Origin: Spirochaetia bacterium
GTDB taxonomy: Bacteria; Spirochaetota; Leptospiria; Turneriellales; JAOUOS01
NCBI GenBank assembly: GCA_029880285.1
Contig: JAOUOS010000004.1
Location: 87,679 to 151,678, forward strand
DNA length: 64,000 nt
Reading direction: 5' to 3'
In this document: one piece after another, positions 35,748-44,782 of the stretch
Layout: the number at the start of each line of letters is the position of its first letter
Position numbering within the stretch: the stretch's first letter is position 1
Notes under the pieces: generated by a model
What the model saw: only the letters and a program-made list of their open reading frames with translations
Told to the model about the DNA's origin: nothing
Database searches by the model: none
Translations under genes and position numbers: made by a program

Positions 35748-37658
35748 TTATATGAAATTTTTGGCCCAATAATATAGACAAGTAATTCTCCACCAAAAAG
35801 ACCAGTCTTTATCTTTACCTGATAAATAAAGCTGATACTTATCGTTTAGATATTTTTTATTCAAAAATGCAAAGTCAATATTTTTTACTGCGAAATCTAC
35901 ATAATTTTTCAGTTGATCTTTTTGCCAAATTTCTTGCGGCGATATAAATCCCATTTTATCTTTTCTATTCAAAATTTCTGGTACAACATATTTTTTAACT
36001 GCATCTCTAACTATTTTTTTATTAACACCATGATCAATCTTAAACTCATTTGGAAGCGACAAGGCCCATTCAACAAGCCTGTAATCTAAAAAAGGTAGTC
36101 TGGTTTCAATAGAAAAAGCCATTGAATTTCTATCTTCATATCGAAGATATTCAGGTAAGGGCGAGAACAATAAATCTTTTCTTAAATGATTTTGAAACTT
36201 ATCTTTGTAAAATATTTTTTCTTTATACAACCAATTTTCAGTAAAATATTTATTCCGTATTTTGTATATTAAATTATTATTATCTTTTTTTGCAAAAATG
36301 TCTCTTATAAACAAAAATACAATAGTAGAGAATAAAGAAGAAAATGAGAAACCTCTGCTTTTATTTAATATTCTTAATTCTTTTATAAACTTAAGAATAT
36401 TAGCATTATTAATCAAGCTTAAAAAAAACGAATAATAATGAGTAGTATATCCGCCAAATAATTCGTCGCTGCCTTGTCCATTTAATACTACTTTGACCAT
36501 TGAATTATTTTTCACTGTTTTATACAATTCATTTTGAGAAAAAACGGCCAGACTTCTAAAGGGAAAATCCAAAGCCTTTATAATTTCATCACTCTTTTTT
36601 AAAAAAGATTCAGCAACGGGATATACAAAATGAGGTCTTATCCCTTGGTACTTGTTCAATGTTTTATTAATATATATTTTTTCGCTATATTTTTCTTCGT
36701 GAAAAACAGCAGAAAATGTTTCAATTTTAGAAATATTATTTTCTTCAAACAAATTTGATACAATTGAAGTACTATCAAGACCTCCACTCAATAAAGTTCC
36801 TACTGGAACATCGCTTCTCATTCTCAAATGTATTGCATCTGTAAATAAATATTCAAATATTTTTAATTCTTCAGAATATACTTTAGATTTATCTACTTGA
36901 ATATCATCAATGTGCCAGTAGGCTTCTGAAGAAATACTACCGCTTTTTATATTATAAATAGCATAGCAGCCGGGATTCACTTGCGATATTTCATTAAAAA
37001 ATGTTTCATTTGTACTATCTGTGACATTATATCTTAAATATTCTTTTGCTTTTTGTTCATTTAAAGTTAACGACATTAAAGGTTGAAAATATTTTGACTC
37101 ACTTGCAAATAAAAAATTATTATTTTCTAAGCTATAATATAAGGGTTTTTTACCAAATCTATCTCTTGTTAAAAATAATTTTTTTTCTAAATTATCATAT
37201 ATTGCAATACCCCACATTCCATTAAACTTGTTAAAACAATCTTCTTTCCAATGAATAAAAGATTTTAAAACTACTTCACCATCTGTATTTGAATAAAAAA
37301 CGTATCCTATTCTTTTTAATTCTTCTCTCAATTCAATATAATTATAAACCTCTCCATTATAAACCATCCAATATCTGCCTGTTTCGTCACACATTGGCTG
37401 ATGCCCTTTTTCAGATAAATCTATAATACTTAGCCGATGGTGCCCCAGTATCCATTCGGGTTTTTTATTAAATTCTTTAATATGTCTATTTTTTTTATGA
37501 ATGCCTTTCGTTCTATCGCCCGATAAAATTTTTAATTCATTATCAAAACCACAAACAAAACCCTCATCATCAGGGCCACGATGCTGTATTAATGAATGAG
37601 CCTTATAATATTGATTAAGCTCTATAGATTTTGAAAAAATACCTGTTATACCACACAT
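35748..37658 (-). CDS. glutamine-dependent asparagine synthase family amidotransferase (copy 1)
   Basis: The 636-aa AsnB-type protein has N-terminal nucleophile Cys2 (MCGITGIF), RGPDDEG (32-38), glutaminase motifs YNGEVYNY and SNTDGEVVL, and a synthase domain with PP-loop LLSGGLDSTS near 268. AsnB paralogues in surface loci often amidate uronic acids of the glycan rather than make asparagine. Because it lies between a methyltransferase and a glycosyltransferase, the glycan role is more likely. A second copy is at 61676. Confidence 0.9.
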   Translation of the reverse strand: MCGITGIFSKSIELNQYYKAHSLIQHRGPDDEGFVCGFDNELKILSGDRTKGIHKKNRHIKEFNKKPEWILGHHRLSIIDLSEKGHQPMCDETGRYWMVYNGEVYNYIELREELKRIGYVFYSNTDGEVVLKSFIHWKEDCFNKFNGMWGIAIYDNLEKKLFLTRDRFGKKPLYYSLENNNFLFASESKYFQPLMSLTLNEQKAKEYLRYNVTDSTNETFFNEISQVNPGCYAIYNIKSGSISSEAYWHIDDIQVDKSKVYSEELKIFEYLFTDAIHLRMRSDVPVGTLLSGGLDSTSIVSNLFEENNISKIETFSAVFHEEKYSEKIYINKTLNKYQGIRPHFVYPVAESFLKKSDEIIKALDFPFRSLAVFSQNELYKTVKNNSMVKVVLNGQGSDELFGGYTTHYYSFFLSLINNANILKFIKELRILNKSRGFSFSSLFSTIVFLFIRDIFAKKDNNNLIYKIRNKYFTENWLYKEKIFYKDKFQNHLRKDLLFSPLPEYLRYEDRNSMAFSIETRLPFLDYRLVEWALSLPNEFKIDHGVNKKIVRDAVKKYVVPEILNRKDKMGFISPQEIWQKDQLKNYVDFAVKNIDFAFLNKKYLNDKYQLYLSGKDKDWSFWWRITCLYYWAKNFI

Positions 37659-37677
37659 GTTCTTTTAATTTGCTATT

Positions 37678-38439
37678 TTAGTCATTACACTTTATTTTTG
37701 AATCTGAAATTTTTTTAAAAAAAAAGGCCATACTATAATAATAATTTTTTAGTAAACTAAAATGAAAATAACTTGGTATAATTTTTGAGACCAAATTTGG
37801 TATGGGGAATTGAATTCCTTCTAAAGGTATATATTTTTCCAGCGTAAAACCCATAGTACTCACCAATTTGACAAAATGAACTGAATCCCAAGCTTGAATA
37901 TGATCCTGAGATTTTTGATACTCTTTGTTAATTTTATTACTTAGATTTAAGAGTTTTTTTTGAAGATTTATTTGAAGTAATGGCAAAATAAATCGTGGGG
38001 TCATAATATTAGGTATCGAAATAACTAATACCCCATCCTGCTTTAATACTCTATTACATTGATTCAAATAATTTCCAGGATTATGTGTATGCTCAATAAC
38101 TTGTATAGAAGTAATGAAATCAAAAGACTTTGTTTTTATTTGCTCAATAGAACTTTTTTTGAATTTTAGTTTTTCATTTTCTCCCCATACTGTTTTACAA
38201 ATATTAATCTCATTTAGGCTCAAGTCTATACCAACAACATTATTACCTTTATCGTGCATCATTTTAGAAAAACAACCCCAACCACAGCCATAATCTAGAA
38301 TATTAAATCCAGAGGGTATGTTTTTGATTATTTGAAAGTATCTATTTTTTTTAGAAGACTCGATACTTTTTTTATAGTTGGTAACATATTTTACTAAATC
38401 GCTCTTTTTTATTTGTTTACCATGTAATTGATAAATCAT
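37678..38439 (-). CDS. class I SAM-dependent methyltransferase
   Basis: The 253-aa protein has motif I ILDYGCGWGCFSKMM (near residue 47), VVGIDLS, and DFITSIQVIEHTHNP with the post-motif LKQDGVLVISIPNI. The ubiquinone/sugar methyltransferase-like group is typical in polysaccharide loci. Substrate unknown. It lies between asnB copy 1 and the Wzx flippase with small gaps. Confidence 0.88.
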   Translation of the reverse strand: MIYQLHGKQIKKSDLVKYVTNYKKSIESSKKNRYFQIIKNIPSGFNILDYGCGWGCFSKMMHDKGNNVVGIDLSLNEINICKTVWGENEKLKFKKSSIEQIKTKSFDFITSIQVIEHTHNPGNYLNQCNRVLKQDGVLVISIPNIMTPRFILPLLQINLQKKLLNLSNKINKEYQKSQDHIQAWDSVHFVKLVSTMGFTLEKYIPLEGIQFPIPNLVSKIIPSYFHFSLLKNYYYSMAFFFKKISDSKIKCND

Positions 38440-38475
38440 ATCACTTCCTTATTTAAAGAATAAACATATTTTAAA

Positions 38476-40008
38476 CTAATTCTTATCTCTTATTTTAATT
38501 TTAAATATCTTTTGATGTAAAGATTTTATACTTTCAAGAAGTTCATTTCTTACTTTTTTCATCGACGATAAAAAAAATAATGGGAAAAAAAATGAAAAGA
38601 ATATAGGGATTTTTATCAAAAACAAAGTAACAGAATCAAGTTCTAAGTAAATATCTATATAATAGTAAGAAAATAATAAAAAAAGGCCAAAAATAAATGC
38701 TGTGTAAATAGATAAAAGGTTGTGATTAACAGGGTCTATTTTTTGAGACCAATATATAATCCATACTGTGAAAATAAATACACTAAAAACAGTAGAAACA
38801 GCTGCCCCCAATTGTCCAAATATTGGAATAAAAATAAAATTGCCTACAATATTAAAAATAGCTGAAAGCATTGATGCCACAGAAATTAAATACATTTTCT
38901 TATGATAAGATAAAATAGTCGCATAGGGCCTATAAATACCACCAAAAAAAGGAGACAACGCTAAAAGCCCAACAATCTTATATGCCGATTGATATGATTC
39001 GGGAAATAAATACAAAAACTCTTTTGCAAACATTGTTAAACCTAAATAAAAAAAAAAAGAAATATAAATATAAAAAGTTAAAAATTCAGAAATTTGCTTC
39101 TTAGCTTTTTCTTTATTTTCAGTTAATGCAGACATACTAATGGAACCCTGCACTTGTGTTACTGCATCTATAAAAAAATACATAACTCGCGAGATACCTG
39201 AAGAAACAGAGTACAAACCAACTTCGTCTAATGTTCCAAAATATGCCAACATTAACCGGTCTGAAAACCGGGCAATAACGCCGCTACCAATACTGGGCAC
39301 TAGCGGCAATGAATACGCAAGAGATTTTTTTATTACTTTTCTTTCAAAATAAAACCTCAATATATTTTTGCGTTTGGCAATAAGTGTATAGAAAATAAAT
39401 GATAATATCGCTGATATTGCAGCTCCATAAACTAATGCTTCAACACCCATATTAAAAAATATCAAGAACATTAAAATAAATAATGTTGAAATTATAAATA
39501 TAACAATATCTCTAAAAACAATTTTACCAATTTCAAGAGTATTTCTTAAATATGATTGTACAGATATACCCAGTTCATTAAATAAAACAGGTACAATTGT
39601 TGCAAATATCATAGGATAAAAAGAAATTTTTAGAAGTGGCTCGAATGTAAAGGGTGAAATTAGTATACAAATTAAAATTACTAAAATACCCCATCCGAAG
39701 ATAAACCAAAAGTTTGTGCTAAATAGAAAACTTACGTTTTCATTTGAAATTCTTTTTTCTTCAAAATAATAACGACTAAAGCTGCTTCCTAAAAATAATC
39801 CTATAGCAACCCCTAAAAATTGTGTTATTGAATTTAAACTAGCCCATATGCCATACTGCTCTGGTGATAAATAGCGAGTATAAATGGGTATTAAAACAAA
39901 ACTAGATAGACTTATTATTATTGAGGAGGTAAATAATAAACCGCCATGTCTAGCGATTTTTTTAAATTGATTTCCGTGATGAATTTCTGTTTTTAAATTT
40001 ATAGACAT
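38476..40008 (-). CDS. wzx: Wzx-type O-unit flippase
   Basis: A 510-aa polytopic membrane protein with 12 to 14 predicted helices and MATE/PST-type composition. The N-terminus carries ARHGGLLFTSSIIISLSSFVLIPIYTRYLSPEQYGIW, a pattern of Wzx/RfbX flippases, and the rest alternates hydrophobic helices with short basic loops. It would move undecaprenyl-linked repeat units across the inner membrane for the Wzy at 60218. Sequence divergence of this family means specificity is unknown. Confidence 0.88.
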   Translation of the reverse strand: MSINLKTEIHHGNQFKKIARHGGLLFTSSIIISLSSFVLIPIYTRYLSPEQYGIWASLNSITQFLGVAIGLFLGSSFSRYYFEEKRISNENVSFLFSTNFWFIFGWGILVILICILISPFTFEPLLKISFYPMIFATIVPVLFNELGISVQSYLRNTLEIGKIVFRDIVIFIISTLFILMFLIFFNMGVEALVYGAAISAILSFIFYTLIAKRKNILRFYFERKVIKKSLAYSLPLVPSIGSGVIARFSDRLMLAYFGTLDEVGLYSVSSGISRVMYFFIDAVTQVQGSISMSALTENKEKAKKQISEFLTFYIYISFFFYLGLTMFAKEFLYLFPESYQSAYKIVGLLALSPFFGGIYRPYATILSYHKKMYLISVASMLSAIFNIVGNFIFIPIFGQLGAAVSTVFSVFIFTVWIIYWSQKIDPVNHNLLSIYTAFIFGLFLLFSYYYIDIYLELDSVTLFLIKIPIFFSFFFPLFFLSSMKKVRNELLESIKSLHQKIFKIKIRDKN

Positions 40009-40095
40009 AATATATATTTCTAATACTTTGATTAAAACTGAGAATTAAAATATTTTTATATGCTTTTGTTCTTTTTTCTTAATGAAATAATAAAA

Positions 40096-41460
40096 TCATT
40101 TAGCTTTTATCTTTAACAAATCATTTTTATCTAAGTTTAGCTTTTTATAAAATTTTATTTGTTCAAGCATTCTGGTTTTGCTTAATTTTTTTATAACTTT
40201 ATCATTAAATGTTATATGTGAATAACGTTTTAACAATTTTAATGCTTTAACATACTTAAGAGCTATTGCTAATAGCCAAATTATATTTCTTAAGTAACGG
40301 GTAAAAAAATCTTTTTTTGTATCAGAAGATATTTTTATCTCTTTCATATTCTTTAATATTTCAATAATACAATTACCGGCTCTTACATGATTTAAACCGT
40401 CATCCCATTCATAGGCTTGTTTTAAAATATATTTTCTTTTTGATGAAAGAGATTTATATTTTGGTAAAAACCCTATTCTATAAAATGTTTCTATTGCCTT
40501 TTGAAGTTCATTACTATTCTTATAATTTATATTTCCCTGCCATATATTCGATCTGGGAAACTTAATACCACTAGGATTTAGCATGCATGTTTGTTTGTTT
40601 AACAACCAAGCCTCCATGGCCGTTGTTGATTCATAATGCATCCAAAAATCAGATACAGATATACAATTAAAAATTGACTCTTCATTTTTAAGAATAAGAA
40701 CATTATTATATTTTTCAAAACCATCAATACCCGCATCCCAGTTACCGCCAATTGTACCAGGATGAACTTTAAATAAAAATAAGATGTCATTATTTTTTTC
40801 TATAAGATCTTTCATTATCTTATTAAACAAGCCTCTGTCATTTTGTAATTTTTTTAAGAAAGGTTTATACTGATCTGAAAGATGAGCAAATCTAACATGG
40901 TAAGGAAAAAAACAAGCGAAATCCCAGCATCCAAAGCCAATAATTTTACTAAATTGGTTTTTTTTATGTTTTAATAAGAATTTATTTTTATCAACGGCGT
41001 TAACAATTTTATATCTATCGATGCCAATACAGCCACTTACTATATACCTATTTTTATATTCTGGATATTTCTTAGTTATTAACTTCTTGGTCCTTTGGCT
41101 CCATAACATTACTTTTTCTTCGTAAGGTTTTTTTTCAATATTCCAACCCCAAATAAAGTTATCAATACTATTAGAATCGCCAAAAAAATTTCCCTCACCT
41201 ATACTAGAAATAATTTTAATATTTTTTCTGTATGCATAACGCAATATTTTCATATTTATGTTAGCGCCTATTGGTGAGATATTAAAGTATATTCTTGGTC
41301 TATATTTGTTTATATAATGGTACCCATTAAAAATACTTTTTTCAATAACATTATAACCCATATATCTCAAATAATTACATACTAAAGTTGCAGCTTCTCT
41401 ATCTCTGGAAGATTCGGCTGTCCACTCTAAATTTAGTACGTCTGCTTTTCTTTTTTTCAT
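40096..41460 (-). CDS. surface carbohydrate biosynthesis protein, glycosyltransferase-like
   Basis: The 454-aa product resembles surface-carbohydrate proteins distantly related to GT-B/CDP-glycerol glycerophosphotransferases: DVLNLEWTAESSRDREAATL at the N-terminus, VSGCIGIDRYKI near residue 140, LFLFKVHPGTIGGNW near 225, and WMHYESTTAMEAWLL near 270, where the HYES-type motif marks the likely active half. Its reaction is not known. It has no signal peptide and sits 12 nt behind the PseI-like gene. Confidence 0.65.
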   Translation of the reverse strand: MKKRKADVLNLEWTAESSRDREAATLVCNYLRYMGYNVIEKSIFNGYHYINKYRPRIYFNISPIGANINMKILRYAYRKNIKIISSIGEGNFFGDSNSIDNFIWGWNIEKKPYEEKVMLWSQRTKKLITKKYPEYKNRYIVSGCIGIDRYKIVNAVDKNKFLLKHKKNQFSKIIGFGCWDFACFFPYHVRFAHLSDQYKPFLKKLQNDRGLFNKIMKDLIEKNNDILFLFKVHPGTIGGNWDAGIDGFEKYNNVLILKNEESIFNCISVSDFWMHYESTTAMEAWLLNKQTCMLNPSGIKFPRSNIWQGNINYKNSNELQKAIETFYRIGFLPKYKSLSSKRKYILKQAYEWDDGLNHVRAGNCIIEILKNMKEIKISSDTKKDFFTRYLRNIIWLLAIALKYVKALKLLKRYSHITFNDKVIKKLSKTRMLEQIKFYKKLNLDKNDLLKIKAK

Positions 41461-41471
41461 GTTCTATCTTT

Positions 41472-42512
41472 TTAATCAACCATATTCCAACTAAATGGCT
41501 CACCCTTCTCAATATCAACAGCTGCTCTTTTACCAATTACGTCTTTCAAATATTTAGGATGTAATCCATATCCCGGTCTTATTGAACGAATATTAACTTC
41601 AGTAAATTTTTCACCAGATTTTATATCTTTAACAACAAACAATGATTTTGAAAACTCTCTATTTTTTTCTGCTTTGGGCGTTAACTGGTAATTTACTTTA
41701 CCCAGAGCTTTTTCTACATTTCTGATTGATTGAACCATTGCTTTAAACTCTTCCGGTTCCATTGAAAATGCCGCGTCAGGGCCTCCCATTTTTCGGTCTA
41801 AAATAAAATGTTTCTCTATAACTTTAGCGCCCACAGCAACTGCCCCGACAGCAACATCACTTCCTAAAGTATGGTCAGACAAACCGACATTGACGCCAAA
41901 GGCTTCTTTCATATTAGGAATCGTTAAAAGATTCGCTTCTTCAATGGGCGCCGGATAGGATGACGTGCATTTTAAAAGCGTTATATCGTTATTGCCGGTT
42001 TTGCGGCATGCATTTACTGCTTCTTCGATATCTCCAAGCGTGGATATACCAGTTGAGATAATCATTGGCTTACCTTTAGCTGCCGCGTATTCAATTAAAG
42101 GAATATCGGTTATTTCAAACGAAGCTATTTTATAAGCGGGTACATTTAGTTTTTCGAGAAAATCTACCGCTGTAAAATCAAAAGGAGAAGAAAAACTAAC
42201 CAGACCTAATTCTTTGGCATAATTAAATAATTCTTCATGCCATTCCCACGGGGTATAGGCTTCTTTATACAAATCATATAAATTCTTACCATCCCAAATC
42301 GTACCTTGTTTTATTTTGAAATAGTCTTTATTTGAATTTAGTGTTATCGTATCAGCGGTATATGTTTGCAACTTTACCGAATCAGCCCCAGATTCTTTTA
42401 TTGCTTTTATTGTTTGTTTAGCAATATCAATGTTTTGATTATGATTGGCTGAAAGTTCTGCAATTGTGAATACTTTATTTTTATCAAAAATCATTTCAGG
42501 TGGTTTTCTCAA
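41472..42512 (-). CDS. pseI: pseudaminic/nonulosonic acid synthase (NeuB family)
   Basis: The 346-aa NeuB-family enzyme condenses phosphoenolpyruvate with a 6-deoxy diacetamido sugar to form a nonulosonic acid. It has FTIAELSANHNQ (15-26), DSVKLQTYTADTI, ASFEITDIPLI, the manno-group KCTSSYPAP, GLSDHTLG and the C-terminal SAF (antifreeze-like) domain with IRSIRPGYGLHPKYL. The wording is PseI-like rather than sialic-acid NeuB. It overlaps the PseG-type gene by 17 nt. Confidence 0.9.
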   Translation of the reverse strand: MRKPPEMIFDKNKVFTIAELSANHNQNIDIAKQTIKAIKESGADSVKLQTYTADTITLNSNKDYFKIKQGTIWDGKNLYDLYKEAYTPWEWHEELFNYAKELGLVSFSSPFDFTAVDFLEKLNVPAYKIASFEITDIPLIEYAAAKGKPMIISTGISTLGDIEEAVNACRKTGNNDITLLKCTSSYPAPIEEANLLTIPNMKEAFGVNVGLSDHTLGSDVAVGAVAVGAKVIEKHFILDRKMGGPDAAFSMEPEEFKAMVQSIRNVEKALGKVNYQLTPKAEKNREFSKSLFVVKDIKSGEKFTEVNIRSIRPGYGLHPKYLKDVIGKRAAVDIEKGEPFSWNMVD

Positions 42513-43980
42513 AATAAAAAACTAAATATTTATTTTGGTTTTTTATTTCTTCTCCATGCTGTATAAATCCTGCCTTTTGAAAGACTTTAATGGATGAAAT
42601 ATTATCTGGATTAATATATGCTTTTATTTTTTTTTTAGAAAATTTAGTAAAAAAATAATTACAAGCTTTTTTTATAATTTCTAAACCAAGGCCTTTGCCT
42701 CTTTCCTCTTTTATAAGACTTATGCTAATAATTGTCATATCCTTCATAATATCAAAGCGCACCTGACCTAAAAAAGAAGAATGACCATTTTCGACTGCCA
42801 ATAATAGTGTATTAATATCATTAATTTTTTCTTTATACCATAATACATGATCTTCCCAAGAAATTTTCTCTTTATTTATCGATACTTCCCGAACATCTGG
42901 ATCATTTGATAGTTTGAAAATATTTTCAATATCACCCGGCTGCGCTTCTCTAAGAAAAATTTCTTTCATTTCTTCATTTTGCAGTATTTCATTGCCTACT
43001 TTTTTAGTTCCCTTACCATCAACAATTTTCATACCCATATCGGACATTATATATAATTTATGAGAACTATATATCATTTTTTGCAAACATGAACTAATCA
43101 TATCGTGAGTAACTTCTTGATTCCAGCCTAAGTTTTCTACAAGACCGACAGAAGAAAGCTTTTCGGTAATGACTCTTTGATTTTCAGCAGTAATAACAGT
43201 GATCGCAGGCAAGCCAATACAAAACCTCTCCCATGTCGCAGAGCCTCCGGCTCCTATACATAAATCGGCATTCGCCATGATTTCTGCCATATTGCTAATC
43301 TGTGTATGAAGAACAACATCTTTATATTTAATTATCTTTTTTTCAAGTTTCTGCTTGTGAGGGTTTGAGGCTCCAATAACAACATCAATGTGCAGATTAA
43401 AATCTAAAACCGCATCAAGGGCTTTTTCTGTTATATTTTCGGGATCACTGCCTCCCATAAAAATCATTATTTTATTTATTTCATATTTGTCATTCTTATC
43501 TTGTCGAATTTTATCTCTTGCCTCTAAAAATTCTTTTCTTAATAATGCGTATTTTGGCCCTAACAGCAGTTTGCAATTCGGGGGAACAATTTTTTCATAG
43601 CCCAGCTCTTCTGCTCCATAATTCTGATCAAGTAAGATATCACAGTCATGTTTTCTGTTCGCTAAATCATCAATAACCATAATCTTTTTTACAAAGGGAC
43701 GCGTTTTTTTTTCCCAGGACTCATCAATATCATAATTATCAATGATGAGCCAATCTGGTCTTTTCTCTTCTAAAATGCTCAGAGCCTGCAAATTATTTGA
43801 AACCATATTGATCGCAAAAGCTTTTGTTTTTATAAAGCTGGCCAGATTTCCCGGTAAGTCAAGGCATATAAATTCAACTTCTGCCTGTTTTTCTTTGAGA
43901 GCCTCGGCCAGCGTCAAACAGCGCATTACGTGACCTGTGCCAATTTCTACTGAAGCATCCGCACGGAATATAATTTTCAT
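42496..43980 (-). CDS. pseG: PseG-type UDP-sugar hydrolase fused to a GNAT acetyltransferase
   Basis: The 494-aa protein has two domains. Residues 1-335 match PseG (UDP-2,4-diacetamido-trideoxy-altropyranose hydrolase): ADASVEIGTGHVMRC (8-22), VIDDLANR, ILLDQNYG and GGSATWERFCIGLP. From about 345 a GNAT domain follows (REAQPGDIENIF, LIKEERGKGLGLEIIKKA with its acetyl-CoA loop, NPDNISSIKVFQKAGF), of PseH type. PseG and PseH are normally separate, so this fusion probably does acetylation and UDP release in one chain. It overlaps the CN-hydrolase gene by 4 nt. Confidence 0.88.
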   Translation of the reverse strand: MKIIFRADASVEIGTGHVMRCLTLAEALKEKQAEVEFICLDLPGNLASFIKTKAFAINMVSNNLQALSILEEKRPDWLIIDNYDIDESWEKKTRPFVKKIMVIDDLANRKHDCDILLDQNYGAEELGYEKIVPPNCKLLLGPKYALLRKEFLEARDKIRQDKNDKYEINKIMIFMGGSDPENITEKALDAVLDFNLHIDVVIGASNPHKQKLEKKIIKYKDVVLHTQISNMAEIMANADLCIGAGGSATWERFCIGLPAITVITAENQRVITEKLSSVGLVENLGWNQEVTHDMISSCLQKMIYSSHKLYIMSDMGMKIVDGKGTKKVGNEILQNEEMKEIFLREAQPGDIENIFKLSNDPDVREVSINKEKISWEDHVLWYKEKINDINTLLLAVENGHSSFLGQVRFDIMKDMTIISISLIKEERGKGLGLEIIKKACNYFFTKFSKKKIKAYINPDNISSIKVFQKAGFIQHGEEIKNQNKYLVFYFEKTT

Positions 43981-44765
43981 AGAAAAGCTTTATATAATTC
44001 CTGCCGTCTGTCTTGTCTTGTTGAAAAATTTTTTCTAAAATCGAATAGCTGCTCCCGTGTAATATTGAACAAATCTATTTCACCATCTATAACTATCGGC
44101 TTGCAATACTCACCATTCGCGTCAAAAATACAAGAACTGCGTTCATATTCGAGATGATTGCCGTCAACTCCTCTGCGATTAACGGCAATCATAAAACACT
44201 GGTTTTCAATAGCGCGTGCCTGTAATAGCACTTTCCAGTGCACTGACCTTTTGTTAGGCCAATTGGCTATATTTACCAAAACTTCACAATCACGGGCAAG
44301 CACTGAAAAAACTTCAGGAAACCGTAAATCATAGCAAATCGAAAATCCAAAATAAAAATCGCCAATTTTGGCTTTGGTAAGACTGTTTCCCTGTGAAAAA
44401 TATTTGTCTTCGCCCGCGAAAGAAAAAGGATGTATTTTATAATATCTTGCAAGCTCTTTACCCTCATGTGAAAATGCTGTCATTGTATTCATTGGATTTT
44501 TTTCATTCTCTTTTAACACAAGACCTGCCATCATATTTATATTATTTTTTTTCGCTATTTCGCTGAAGGCTCTTAAAGTAAAAGAATTTTGCGGTTCTTC
44601 TGATGATAATGATGTATTCATAGTAAAGCCAGTAAGAGTCATTTCAGGGAAAATAACAAGTTCTGCACCCATTGAAGCTGATTTTTGAGTTATAGTTTCA
44701 ACCTGCAGCAAATTTGCTTCTTTATCTTCCCACTTTTGATCAAGCGAAATAAGCGCGATTTTCAA
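43977..44765 (-). CDS. carbon-nitrogen hydrolase (nitrilase superfamily)
   Basis: The 262-aa product has the nitrilase triad: Glu41 (FPEMTLTGF), Lys110 (RYYKIHPF) and Cys144 (SICYDLRFPE). The wording near the ends (FSTRQDRRQELY) is like omega-amidases and related amide hydrolases. It is buried in a nonulosonate cluster, overlapping its neighbours' ends, so a sugar amide or amidine is a possible substrate, but it may be a house-keeping amidase. 17 nt separate it from the class-III aminotransferase. Confidence 0.8.
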   Translation of the reverse strand: MKIALISLDQKWEDKEANLLQVETITQKSASMGAELVIFPEMTLTGFTMNTSLSSEEPQNSFTLRAFSEIAKKNNINMMAGLVLKENEKNPMNTMTAFSHEGKELARYYKIHPFSFAGEDKYFSQGNSLTKAKIGDFYFGFSICYDLRFPEVFSVLARDCEVLVNIANWPNKRSVHWKVLLQARAIENQCFMIAVNRRGVDGNHLEYERSSCIFDANGEYCKPIVIDGEIDLFNITREQLFDFRKNFSTRQDRRQELYKAFL

Positions 44766-44782
44766 TGCTGTTATTTCCTTTT

